A DNA stretch of 64,000 nt. Origin: Blastococcus sp. CT_GayMR16 (GTDB lineage: Bacteria; Actinomycetota; Actinomycetes; Mycobacteriales; Geodermatophilaceae). Positions 13,118-20,908 of this stretch are shown in pieces. A program made the translations under genes and the position numbers. The stretch is from the NCBI RefSeq assembly GCF_004570875.1, contig NZ_SPQK01000004.1, positions 205,472-269,471 of the forward strand, written 5' to 3'. Positions within the stretch are counted from its first letter, which is position 1, and every line of letters begins with the position of its first letter. The notes under the pieces were generated by a model. That model saw only the letters and a program-made list of their open reading frames with translations. It searched no databases and had not been told where the DNA came from.

Positions 13118-14683
13118 TCAGGCGTCGAACAGCGCTCCCTGATGTTCGGAGATGTGCTTCCGCTGAGCCTGGATGTACGGCAGCATCGTCGGCGGCATCA
13201 TCGGGCGCTTACCCGCGAGAAGCTCGTCGACGGTGATGATCTGAATCCTCGGAAACGCCTGCGGGTAGTTCGGGTGGTGGTACACACCGGCATGATTTGC
13301 CTCATCGACCATGCCGCGCGTGGGCGGTGCATTGGTGATGAGAACGCCCATCTCGGCCTTCTGCGTGGTCACCGTGCCGCCTAGATCTCGAACCATCGAC
13401 GGGTTGAGCTGCTTGCCGCCCTTGACGGAGATCAGCACCCTGCCGAAGTTGGCGCGCCCGAGAGGGAAGCGCGCCACTCCGTCGATGCCCTTGTCTCCGA
13501 CCTGCTTCTGATTCGGCTGACCGCTGATTAGAGAGACGGCCCAACGCTCGAAGTCGAACGGAGAATGGGAGAACAGCGCGAGCGCAGCGGCCTTGTCTCG
13601 CGGGATACCGAGAACGTCGTATGTCTGCTTGATCGACGGGGTGTAAGTGTGCTCTAGGCGTTTTTCGATGAGATCCACGGCCAGATACGTAATGTCGACG
13701 CCGATCCATCGGCGCTTCAGCTTGATAGCCGCGTCGATCGTCGTACCGCACCCGCAAAACGGGTCGAGAACGACGTCACCTTCGTTGCTGCTTGCAGCAA
13801 GGATGCGCTCCAGCAGCGCGACCGGCTTCTGCGTGGGGTACCCGAGACGCTCCTTGGCCACAGGGTTCAGCATGTTGATGTCCGTCCAGACATCATCGAT
13901 CTGCGAGGTACCGGGGCTCTCGGCTAGGTATTGCTTGTAGCTGTACCCGGCACCAGCCCTCTTGGGCTCGATCAGTCGGTTGTCGTCCCGCAATCGCTCT
14001 AGGGTCTCTTGGCTGTAGGTCTTGAGGCTCGTCTTTCGATATGGGCCTCGCCCGTCGTTGTCATCCCACTTGAAGCGAGCCAGGTACTCGTTCGAGTAGG
14101 CAGTCGACGGCGAATGCCAAGTCCAGGTCTCGCCTTTGCTGTAGAAGAGGATGACATCGTGGCTCTTAGGGAGCTGCTGTGCCCGCGATTTGCTGCTGCC
14201 CTTGAAGGGTGTGCGACGCCACGTAATCTCGTTCCGAAAGCTAGTTGCGCCGAAGATCGCGTCGAGCAAGATCTTCAAGTAGTGGCTCATCGTCGGGTCG
14301 CAGTGCAGGTAGAGCGACCCGGTGTCCTTGAGGACGCGATGCAGCTCCACCAAGCGCGGGGCCATGTTGACGAGGTAGGCCATTGCATCGTTCTCGCCGA
14401 GCAATGTGCGGAAGGCTGTCAGCGCGTCTGCGACGGGCTGCGGAAGTTCGCCCGTCACGTAGTCCGAATACTGCTGATCCGTTACTGGTGTCCATCGCCA
14501 GGTGTCATCGAACGCCTGAATCTGTGCGCGCTCATCGTTGGCCGCCGTCTCATGGCGCGCGAAGATGACGTTGAAGCTGCGATTCGAGTTGAACGGCGGG
14601 TCCAGGTAGACCAAGTCGACGCTCTCCGCAGGGATGCGCTGCCGCAGAACTTCGAGGTTGTCCCCGTAGAAGAGTCGGTCCAC
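13118..14683 (-). CDS. DNA methyltransferase fused to an Mrr-like nuclease domain
   Basis: 521 residues from a GTG start. Residues 1-~350 form a beta-class N6-adenine/N4-cytosine methyltransferase: motif IV DPPFNSN (D28) comes before the AdoMet motif LDPFCGCG (~304-312), as in type III Mod and CcrM-like enzymes. From about residue 380 a restriction-endonuclease-like domain follows (GDKGIDGVARFPLG...VLISVKGGKQLNPSMVRDLGG...GVLITNAPPTRGMVDEA). It keeps the Mrr-type Gly-x-Asp-Gly and a lysine in S-V-K, with Ser where Glu or Gln is usual. No separate restriction subunit is nearby. It could be a single-chain modification-restriction enzyme or an orphan methylase with an inactive nuclease. Base composition is visibly less GC-rich than in neighbours, suggesting separate acquisition. 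Confidence 0.88.
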   Translation of the reverse strand: MDRLFYGDNLEVLRQRIPAESVDLVYLDPPFNSNRSFNVIFARHETAANDERAQIQAFDDTWRWTPVTDQQYSDYVTGELPQPVADALTAFRTLLGENDAMAYLVNMAPRLVELHRVLKDTGSLYLHCDPTMSHYLKILLDAIFGATSFRNEITWRRTPFKGSSKSRAQQLPKSHDVILFYSKGETWTWHSPSTAYSNEYLARFKWDDNDGRGPYRKTSLKTYSQETLERLRDDNRLIEPKRAGAGYSYKQYLAESPGTSQIDDVWTDINMLNPVAKERLGYPTQKPVALLERILAASSNEGDVVLDPFCGCGTTIDAAIKLKRRWIGVDITYLAVDLIEKRLEHTYTPSIKQTYDVLGIPRDKAAALALFSHSPFDFERWAVSLISGQPNQKQVGDKGIDGVARFPLGRANFGRVLISVKGGKQLNPSMVRDLGGTVTTQKAEMGVLITNAPPTRGMVDEANHAGVYHHPNYPQAFPRIQIITVDELLAGKRPMMPPTMLPYIQAQRKHISEHQGALFDA

Positions 14684-14779
14684 GTGTCGAAGCTACCGAG
14701 TGCGTGAGACAGATTCTGCACAGACACCCGGCTGGGCTCTGCACCGTGGTCAGTACCGACCACGGAAGGGGGTTGGCGC

Positions 14780-15064
14780 ATGCGACGGCGCCGGGCAACT
14801 ACGCACCTGATCAGGTCGCAGCTCACCGACGAGAACGGGCAGCCGGTCACCTTCGCCACTCCTGGCGCGCCCACCTTGGACGAACGACGCCGCTACGCGC
14901 TGGCGGTGCAGCGGGCGACCACCCCGACACCGCTGACCCCCGAACAGCAAGCGGAGGTCGACGCGATCCATCGGCGCAACCTCGAACTCTTCCCGCATCG
15001 CTACAACGCCGATGACTATCGACCCCGACCCCGCCGCGAGCCGTTCCCTCACCTGCTCTCGTGA
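14780..15064 (+). CDS. Small hypothetical protein upstream of WhiB
   Basis: 94 residues, basic, starting MRRRRATTHLIRSQLTDENGQPVTF. The middle LTPEQQAEVDAIHRRNLELFPHRYNADDYRPRPRREPF is helical then Pro/Arg-rich. No family recognised. It begins about 96 bases from the divergent methyltransferase start, in a spacer that should hold both promoters, and its stop overlaps the GTG of the WhiB gene (GTGA), so it is co-translated with that regulator. Confidence 0.65.
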   Translation: MRRRRATTHLIRSQLTDENGQPVTFATPGAPTLDERRRYALAVQRATTPTPLTPEQQAEVDAIHRRNLELFPHRYNADDYRPRPRREPFPHLLS

Positions 15065-15426
15065 AGGCTGTCACCAAAGAGCTGCAACGCCTGCGTCGGC
15101 GACCGCAGCCGTGGATTCCTCGGATGCCCTGGTCCGCCCGCGCCGCCTGTAAGGGCCACGACCCCGAGGACTGGATGGACGGCCGACCCGGTCTGCCGAC
15201 CGCTGCCGCTAGGGCCGTCTGTGCGGCCTGCCCCGTCCGCGCAGCCTGCCTCGCCCACGCCCTGGTCTACGACGAGCCCTGGGGCATGTGGGGCGGGCTA
15301 AGCACTCGGGAGCGCATCGCCGGCCGACTGGGGCTGCCAGCGCAGGACCACGGGGGCGAGCGCCCGTACATCGGAGCGAACGGCCCCCGGAAGACCAAGC
15401 CGCCGCCCACTCAGCGGGTCAGCTAG
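15061..15426 (+). CDS. WhiB-family [4Fe-4S] transcription factor
   Basis: 121 residues. The four cluster cysteines are C30 (ACKGHDPEDW), C54, C57 and C63 (CAACPVRAAC), and the following GMWGGLSTRER is the WhiB turn and helix. A C-terminal basic Pro-rich tail (PRKTKPPPTQRVS) may contact DNA. WhiB proteins bind sigma-factor region 4 and alter transcription in response to redox or nitric oxide. WhiB-like genes on phages and integrative elements can interfere with host WhiB proteins. The GTG start overlaps the upstream stop. It may control excision or host genes; targets are unknown. Confidence 0.93.
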   Translation: MKAVTKELQRLRRRPQPWIPRMPWSARAACKGHDPEDWMDGRPGLPTAAARAVCAACPVRAACLAHALVYDEPWGMWGGLSTRERIAGRLGLPAQDHGGERPYIGANGPRKTKPPPTQRVS

Positions 15427-15440
15427 GTCGACACAAGCCA

Positions 15441-15483
15441 GGTGCCCCTGGGGAGAGACCTGGCGGCTCATCCCAGGGGCACC
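15441..15483 (+). terminator. 12-bp inverted repeat after the WhiB gene
   Basis: GGTGCCCCTGGG (15441-15452) and CCCAGGGGCACC (15472-15483) pair perfectly around 19 bases, then CTTCT. It starts 15 bases after the WhiB stop and lies just before the GIY-YIG gene, so it is likely the terminator of the 14780-15426 pair. Confidence 0.65.
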
Positions 15484-15507
15484 CTTCTATCTGCGAAGCT
15501 ACTCGGC

Positions 15508-16059
15508 GTGACGGAGGCACCGACGGTCGCGAAGAACCTGTGCGGGTCGCCGGCGACCGCCGAGGAAGCGGTTGAACAGGCACCGCGTGAATCCGGTCTC
15601 TACGCCTGGTGGGCTCCCCCTGGGCTGCTACCGCGAGTGTCCGGCCCCGCACATCCGAGCGCCGACGGACTGGAACTGCTCTACATCGGCTTGGCTCAGA
15701 ACTTGCGCGCCAGGGTGGTCGGCAACCACTTCCGAGGTCCAACCGGCTCGTCCACGTTGCGCCGCGCCTTGGTGGCGCTGCTGATGACCTCCGAGAGCTA
15801 CACCACCCGATGGACCCGGACCCGTGTCGTCCCGGTCGACGCGGACGAGGCGCGGTTGTCCGAATGGATGCGCGAGCACCTGCGGGTGACGTGGGCTCCG
15901 CATCCGGAGCCACAGACGGTGGAGAGCGCGGTTATCAAGGCACTCGGGCCGCCACTCAACCAGCGGGACAACAAGGCGCATCCGCTGTACGAGACGATCA
16001 GCGCAGCGCGTGCCGCCTATCGGGCGTCAGCCGGTCCTCGTCCGCAACCCACGGAGTAG
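15508..16059 (+). CDS. GIY-YIG nuclease-fold protein
   Basis: 183 residues from GTG 15508. The GIY-YIG signature is present as SGLYAWW (30-36) and LLYIGLAQNLRARV (58-71), with an arginine in the usual catalytic position and a following NHFRG...STLRRALVALL. The last Glu-containing part is LSEWMREHLRVTWAP...VESAVIKALGPPLNQRDN, typical of a group of actinobacterial GIY-YIG proteins. Members of the fold nick or cut DNA; this subgroup is largely uncharacterised. As the last gene before attR it is cargo, perhaps in DNA processing or defence. No RNA or repair partner is adjacent. Confidence 0.8.
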   Translation: MTEAPTVAKNLCGSPATAEEAVEQAPRESGLYAWWAPPGLLPRVSGPAHPSADGLELLYIGLAQNLRARVVGNHFRGPTGSSTLRRALVALLMTSESYTTRWTRTRVVPVDADEARLSEWMREHLRVTWAPHPEPQTVESAVIKALGPPLNQRDNKAHPLYETISAARAAYRASAGPRPQPTE

Positions 16060-16218
16060 GTGTCCGCCACCGCTTCTAACCCAACGTTTGACCCAACTGA
16101 GCCCCCGCGATCAGGGGTGATCAGGGGCTCCCTGGTGAGCATCGAGCCGATGCCGTTTCCGCAGGTGAAGGGCCGAATCCCCAGGCAAGCGGCGTGCGCC
16201 GCCAGCCGCCTGAGCGCC
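16060..16218. other. Right end of the element with possible arm site
   Basis: Non-coding spacer between the last element gene and attR. It contains TTGACCCAACT at 16088-16098, the same 11 bases and orientation as at 3616-3626 near the left end, preceded by CCAACGT. In the excised circle the two copies would lie on either side of the attachment core, as arm-type integrase sites do. Confidence 0.5.
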
Positions 16219-16262
16219 CTCATAATCCCTGGGTCGTGGGTTCGAGCCCCACCCGCCCCACC
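16219..16262. repeat. Right attachment repeat (attR), tRNA-Met 3' half
   Basis: Identical over 44 bp to 3504-3547, from CTCATAATCCC to CCCCACC. It has no acceptor 5' half or D-arm, so it is a displaced tRNA fragment, not a gene. Flanking bases differ on both sides, which fixes the repeat ends. Confidence 0.95.
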
Positions 16263-16363
16263 GCGCATGTTGTTGTGTCGGCTGTGGGGCGAACCGTGGC
16301 CCATCGCGGCGGACCTACCGCGGGAGGTGTCGACGGCGCTAACGTGCGCCACCTCTTCGGCGC

Positions 16364-19300
16364 ATGTCACGGGGGACCCATGTCTCGTTCGTGCCGCACA
16401 TCGGACGTCGAACGCGCGGGGACGGTGCCGCCGTGACAGGCCTGGTCGGCTGGCTGGAGACCCCTGTCGGTGGACAGCAGAAGGCGCCCGCGACCCAGGA
16501 GATCCGCCTCGCCGTCGTCCTCAACGGCGGCGTGAGCCTCGCCGTCTGGATCAGCGGCGTGACGCACGAGCTGAACCGCCTGGTGCAGGCGAGCCGGCGC
16601 CGCGGCACGCCCGGCGCGCCGCCGGACGCCTACGCCGACCTGCTCGGCGTGCTGGAGGCCGACGCCCGCATCGACGTCATCGCCGGCACCAGCGCCGGGG
16701 GCATCAACGGCGGCTTCCTGGCGCTCGGCCTCGTGCACGGCTGCGACCTCACCGAGCTCCGCACGCTCTGGCAGGACGCGGGGTCGCTGAGCACGCTGCT
16801 GCGCCACCCCCGGCAGAAGGACCAGCCGTCGCTGCTGCGCGGGACGTACTTCCACGAGTCGCTGAAGAAGGCCTACGCCGAGGTCTGGCCGAAACGACCG
16901 GGGATCGCGGCCGCTCCGGACGAGGACGTCGACCTGTTCCTCACCGGCACGCTGTGGGAAGGCCGGCAGAGCTTCTTCGCCGACGACATGGGGCGGCGCA
17001 TCACCGAGATCGACTACGACGCCACCTTCCACTTCACCTCCGATGCCGAGACGTTCGACGGCGCCGCACCCGGTTCCGGCCGCGGTGACCTGCGCAGCGA
17101 GGGCGTGACCGAGCAGCTGGCGGTGGCCTCGCGGTGCACTGCGTCCTTCCCCGCGGCATTCGAGCCGTTCATGGTCACGGTGGATGACCCCCTCCAGGTG
17201 GTCGACGGCCGGTGGAACTCCGCGGCAGGGCGGGCCAACTTCCAGCGCTCGCAGTACGTCATCGACGGCGGCATCCTGCGCAACAAACCGATCCGGCCGG
17301 CGATCGACGCCGTCTACAAACAGCCGGCGGACCAGCAGGTGCGGCGGATCCTCGCCTACGTCGTCCCGGATCCCGGGGAAGCCGCGACCGGTCCGGGAGA
17401 GACCAGGGTGACCGAGCTCCCGGACGCGGCCGGTGTCCTGCTCGGCGTGATGACCCGCCTGCGGTCCACCGACTCGGTCGCGGAGGAACTGGGTGAGATC
17501 GAGCAGCGCAACCAGCTGACGGCCCACCGACGGCGCGCCCGCGACCGGCTCGCCCAGACCCTGGTCGAGGCCGCGGCCGCTCCGCTGTCCCCCGGCGCGG
17601 TCGACCTGGTGCAGTCGGCCTATCCCGGGTACCTGGAGGTCCGGCGCGCCGACACCGCGCAGTCGGTGGCGCGACGGCTGCTCGCCGCTCCCCAGGAGTA
17701 CCCGTGGAGCCACCGGGAGGTCGCCTCGGAGCTGCGCGACCTCGCCGGCGACAACGCCGCCGAGGACGACGACTTCCCGTTCATCCCGCAGCGGAACCTG
17801 GCCGCGGCGCTGGACGCCGGACCGCAGGAATGGAGGTGGGGTCAGGCGACCGTCCGGCGGCTCGGTGACGTCGTCCTCGACGTCCTGAAGCGCGCGGTCT
17901 GGCTGGCCCCGCTCACCGACGACGACCGGGCGAGGATCGTCGGCCACCGGGAACGTGCTCACGAGATCATTCGCGCCGTTCGGCGGGAGCGGGCCAGGCT
18001 CGACGCCTACTGGCGGGATGCGCGGCTGCCGGAACGCAGGGACCGGCTGACGGCCAGCCGCGACGAACTCGACCTGCTCCGGGCGACGCTGCAGAAGCTC
18101 ACCACCGAGTGGGGCCGGACCGGTCAGCAGACGGGCATGGCCACCCGCCTCTACGAGCTGGCGCTCGAGCTCGCGGGCTGCCTGCGGACCGCAGGGGCTT
18201 CGTTGCGCAGCATCAGCACCGGCGAGACCGCGCCCGTGGACCGGGACGGCACGGAACAGAAACGACTCCAGTCGCTGGTCGCCCTCCTCGTTCCCTCCGA
18301 GGACACCATGGCGGACGACGTCCTGCGCAACATGCTCCGGCTGGAGGTCGTGCACGTCGCGTTCACCGGCGTGACCGACCTGCCCGAGCAGGGCGTCGAG
18401 CTGGTGCAGGTGAGCGCGCTCCGGGACGACCTGGTCACGGGCGTCCAGTTGCACCACTTCGGGGCGTTCTACCGGGAGTCCTGGCGGGCCAACGACTGGC
18501 TGCGCGGCCGCGTCGACGGCTGCGAGCAGCTCGTGCAGATGCTCCTGGCCCCCGAACGGCTCCGGCAGCTCGGCCGGACGGTGGCCGAGACGCAACAGCT
18601 CCTGCGCGCCGTCGCCGCGGGGCCGACCGGGACCACCCGGCACACCGAACTGGCCGCCGCCTGGGACGGGCAGGCATCCCGCCTGACCGCGGAGCTGCGG
18701 GTCCTGGAGGGGAACGGCCCGCTCCCCCGCACGTTCCCGGTGACCGCGCGCCTGATCGCCGATCGGCTCCGGACGGATTTCCTGTCGGAGGAGCTCGAGT
18801 CCCTGGCCACCGTCGTCGCCGACGAACCCGATCCGGTGACGCTGGCCGTCCAGTGGGCCGGACCCGTGAAGGCCCGCCTCCTCGGTCACAAGGACGGCGG
18901 AACGCAGGCCGGTCCTGCCGAGCTCGACGCATTCCTGACCGGAGCCGAGGTGGTCGGGAGCCAGACCATCACCGCGGAGGCCGAACGCGGCTCGGACACG
19001 TTCGCCCGGACGGTGACCCACGCGACCGCCACGCTCTCCGCTGCAGCCTCCTCGGTGCAGAAGCCGCGGGCCGCCGTCGCCCTGCTCAAGGTCCTGCGGG
19101 GCTACGCACTCCTGCTCTGGGTGCTCGTGAACTACCTCGTCGAGAGAAGCCACCTCGGCCGGAACCTGACCAGCCTGGTCGTGGGGGTCGGCGGCGCCCT
19201 CGTCGCGCTGGCGTTGGTGGTTCCGGGCGTGCCGATGGCGGTGCCCCTGACCGGCGTCGTCCTGATCCTGGCAACGGCCGGCGCCGCCGCCCTCCGGCAG

Positions 19301-19528
19301 AAGGGGTTCATCGCCCGGCCGTTCGGCTGGCGCGTGATCCTCGCGGGCGCGGTCGCGTTCCTGGCTCTGGTGGCGATCGTGATCCAGACCGCCAGGGAGA
19401 ACGAGCAGAGCATCTGGGAGCAGTTGCTCGACACGCTGCTGCCGCTCGCCCTCGTCCTGGTCGTGCTCGGCGTCGGCTGGTTCCTCGGCCGGCCCGACAA
19501 GGAGGAGCCCGCACGGACCCGCAGATGA
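16364..19528 (+). CDS. Patatin-like phospholipase with C-terminal membrane domain
   Basis: Up to 1054 residues. The patatin domain has an oxyanion segment near LNGGVSLAVWISG (53-65), the nucleophile motif GTSAGG (Ser110) and the dyad Asp in VIDGGILRNKP (about D301). A long helical middle part with DUF3376-like character follows. The last ~140 residues hold about five transmembrane segments (YALLLWVLVNYL; LTSLVVGVGGALVALALVV; VILAGAVAFLALVAIVIQ; TLLPLALVLVVLGVGW). Family members hydrolyse membrane lipids; the membrane anchor suggests action on the cytoplasmic membrane. Start is uncertain: ATG 16364 or a GTG near 16434. It is the first chromosomal gene after attR, so the element may have been inserted near its promoter. 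Confidence 0.88.
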   Translation: MSRGTHVSFVPHIGRRTRGDGAAVTGLVGWLETPVGGQQKAPATQEIRLAVVLNGGVSLAVWISGVTHELNRLVQASRRRGTPGAPPDAYADLLGVLEADARIDVIAGTSAGGINGGFLALGLVHGCDLTELRTLWQDAGSLSTLLRHPRQKDQPSLLRGTYFHESLKKAYAEVWPKRPGIAAAPDEDVDLFLTGTLWEGRQSFFADDMGRRITEIDYDATFHFTSDAETFDGAAPGSGRGDLRSEGVTEQLAVASRCTASFPAAFEPFMVTVDDPLQVVDGRWNSAAGRANFQRSQYVIDGGILRNKPIRPAIDAVYKQPADQQVRRILAYVVPDPGEAATGPGETRVTELPDAAGVLLGVMTRLRSTDSVAEELGEIEQRNQLTAHRRRARDRLAQTLVEAAAAPLSPGAVDLVQSAYPGYLEVRRADTAQSVARRLLAAPQEYPWSHREVASELRDLAGDNAAEDDDFPFIPQRNLAAALDAGPQEWRWGQATVRRLGDVVLDVLKRAVWLAPLTDDDRARIVGHRERAHEIIRAVRRERARLDAYWRDARLPERRDRLTASRDELDLLRATLQKLTTEWGRTGQQTGMATRLYELALELAGCLRTAGASLRSISTGETAPVDRDGTEQKRLQSLVALLVPSEDTMADDVLRNMLRLEVVHVAFTGVTDLPEQGVELVQVSALRDDLVTGVQLHHFGAFYRESWRANDWLRGRVDGCEQLVQMLLAPERLRQLGRTVAETQQLLRAVAAGPTGTTRHTELAAAWDGQASRLTAELRVLEGNGPLPRTFPVTARLIADRLRTDFLSEELESLATVVADEPDPVTLAVQWAGPVKARLLGHKDGGTQAGPAELDAFLTGAEVVGSQTITAEAERGSDTFARTVTHATATLSAAASSVQKPRAAVALLKVLRGYALLLWVLVNYLVERSHLGRNLTSLVVGVGGALVALALVVPGVPMAVPLTGVVLILATAGAAALRQKGFIARPFGWRVILAGAVAFLALVAIVIQTARENEQSIWEQLLDTLLPLALVLVVLGVGWFLGRPDKEEPARTRR

Positions 19529-19590
19529 ATGTCGGTGGCTCCCCCTAGCGTGGTCCTCCAGTAAACAGCCCACGAGCAGGGGACATCGTC

Positions 19591-20148
19591 ATGACCACGT
19601 TGCCCGACCGGCCGAACTCCGCCCTCGTGGTGATCGACGTGCAGAACGGCAACACCGCCCAGGCGCACGAGCGCGACGAGGTGGTCGCCAACATCGGCAC
19701 GCTCGTCGACCGGGCCCGGAGCGAAGGCGTGCCCGTCGTGTGGGTCCAGCACTCCGACGAGGAGAACCTGGTGAAGGGCAGCGACGCCTGGCAGTACGTG
19801 CCGGAGCTGGTGCGTCAGGAGCCCGAACCGGTGGTGCACAAGTCGTTCGGCGACGCCTTCGAGGACACCGACCTGGAGGGCGTGCTCGCGGACGCGGGGG
19901 TCGGGCGCCTGGTCGTGACCGGCGCGTCCACGGACGCATGCATCCGGAGCACCATCCACGGCGCGTTCACCCGTGGCTACGACGTCACGCTCGTCGCCGA
20001 CGCGCACACCACGGAGGACCTGAGCGAGTGGGGTGCCCCACCGCCGGGCCAGGTCATCGCACACACGAACCTCTACTGGCAGTACCACGCCGCACCGGGC
20101 CGCACCGCCGGCGTCTCGGACACCCAGGACGTGTCGTTCGGCAGCTGA
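19591..20148 (+). CDS. Isochorismatase-like cysteine hydrolase
   Basis: 185 residues. The catalytic triad of the family is seen: D16 (VVIDVQNG), K84 (VVHKSFGDAF) and C117 (VTGASTDACIRST), with the cis-peptide-like VTGAST before the cysteine. Members include isochorismatases, nicotinamidases and N-carbamoyl amidases; this one lacks features that fix the substrate. The ATG at 19591 has GGGGACATC upstream. It stands alone, 62 bases after the phospholipase, and may be in the same transcript. Cytoplasmic. Confidence 0.9.
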   Translation: MTTLPDRPNSALVVIDVQNGNTAQAHERDEVVANIGTLVDRARSEGVPVVWVQHSDEENLVKGSDAWQYVPELVRQEPEPVVHKSFGDAFEDTDLEGVLADAGVGRLVVTGASTDACIRSTIHGAFTRGYDVTLVADAHTTEDLSEWGAPPPGQVIAHTNLYWQYHAAPGRTAGVSDTQDVSFGS

Positions 20149-20174
20149 CGCCGTGGCGTGACCTCAGCCCCCGC

Positions 20175-20534
20175 TCATCGGGAATCAGGCGGCTCGGCCC
20201 CGGACCCGTCTCGCACCGGGATGAACACCAGGGCCCCGCCGGGGTCACGGGCGGGGAGGCCGGTGCGGGGATGACGCACGAGTCGGTAGCGACGCGTGCC
20301 TGTCGGCACCGGAAACTCCAGGTACTGCGGAGGCTGCTCGCCATGGACGGCGCACTCCCGGTGGTGGGCCTCCCCTCCGTAGCCCCGCGCCCGCTGGGCC
20401 CTGGGTTGCGGCAACGGCGATCCCACGGGGTCGGGGCGCGGCGACGCGTGCACCTCGGCCACCTCCTGACGCGGCCGGATCATCGCCATCGCGTCTGGCC
20501 GGCCACCGTTCATCGACGGATGGTTCTCAGCCAT
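20175..20534 (-). CDS. Hypothetical protein
   Basis: 119 residues from ATG 20534 (MAENHPSMNGGRPDAMAMIRP). The first half is Pro/Arg/Ala-rich and likely disordered; the last 55 residues look folded (PPQYLEFPVPTGTRRYRLVRHPRTGLPARDPGGALVFIPVRDG). No known domain. It converges on the hydrolase gene with 26 bases between. Coding is supported by the ordered C-terminus and its high-GC third positions, but the ribosome site is weak, so the call is moderate. Confidence 0.5.
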   Translation of the reverse strand: MAENHPSMNGGRPDAMAMIRPRQEVAEVHASPRPDPVGSPLPQPRAQRARGYGGEAHHRECAVHGEQPPQYLEFPVPTGTRRYRLVRHPRTGLPARDPGGALVFIPVRDGSGAEPPDSR

Positions 20535-20908
20535 GATCGGTCCTGGGAATGTGGTTCGCCGGGTCCCGGGCGAGGAAACGCGCCCACTCCATGAGCGACG
20601 AAACCAGCCTATCCGGGGGCCATTCGGCGCACCAGACGGCCGGTAACGGCGGTCCACCACACCATCGGCATGCCCGTCGCCTGCTCGAGGAGGATCCGGC
20701 TGTCCAGCGCGCCCCGACGCTGTTCGGCAAGTACGTCACGCGCCCCGGATCTGGCGTTCCTGGTGATGCTCGGGGCACGGGCCGGACGTGCCACCCCGCC
20801 CACCCCACCCTTGATCTCCTCGACGGGTGGCCGATGTGCTGCTGTGTGACGATGGCCGTCGGCGGAACGACCGCTTCCGTTCCCGCGGAGGCCGCGGAGG
20901 TGAGCGAC
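20535..20908. other. Intergenic stretch, possible decayed ANTAR-type remnant
   Basis: About 370 bases without an intact gene. On the minus strand, around 20609-20765, one frame reads ARDVLAEQRRGALDSRILLEQATGMP, which resembles the start of an ANTAR RNA-binding domain (AL.SR..IEQAKG), but the frame stops soon after with no helix bundle. It may be a gene fragment or chance. The rest should hold the promoter of the 20909 gene. Confidence 0.3.

Larger units (their letters stand above)
3504..16262. mobile_element. Integrative element inserted in tRNA-Met, 12.8 kb
   Basis: The element is bounded by a perfect 44-bp direct repeat of the tRNA-Met 3' half (3504-3547 and 16219-16262). Inside are the hallmarks of a site-specific integrative element: a tyrosine integrase, a small HTH protein of excisionase type, a prim-pol/AAA replication protein with a following repeat cluster, and accessory genes (methyltransferase-nuclease fusion, WhiB, GIY-YIG). 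Rightward genes form overlapping operons, and only the methyltransferase is on the opposite strand. Actinobacterial AICEs with a prim-pol replicase are known, but they also carry a TraB/FtsK-like DNA pump, which I do not find. No capsid, portal or large terminase gene is present either. It is therefore best called a replicating integrative element of unknown transfer mode. Confidence 0.93.

Noticed and set aside
13118..15426. A BREX, DISARM or other multi-gene defence island
   Set aside because: Only a methyltransferase-nuclease fusion and a GIY-YIG protein are present; no PglZ, BrxC, DrmA/B or helicase genes are seen.
16219..16262. A second tRNA gene
   Set aside because: It has only the anticodon loop, T-arm and acceptor 3' side; the D-arm and 5' acceptor strand are missing, so it is the att repeat.
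16367..19573. 1068-residue leftward open frame opposite the patatin gene
   Set aside because: The sense strand has Ser/Asp dyad and membrane helices; the antisense frame is only a compositional shadow.
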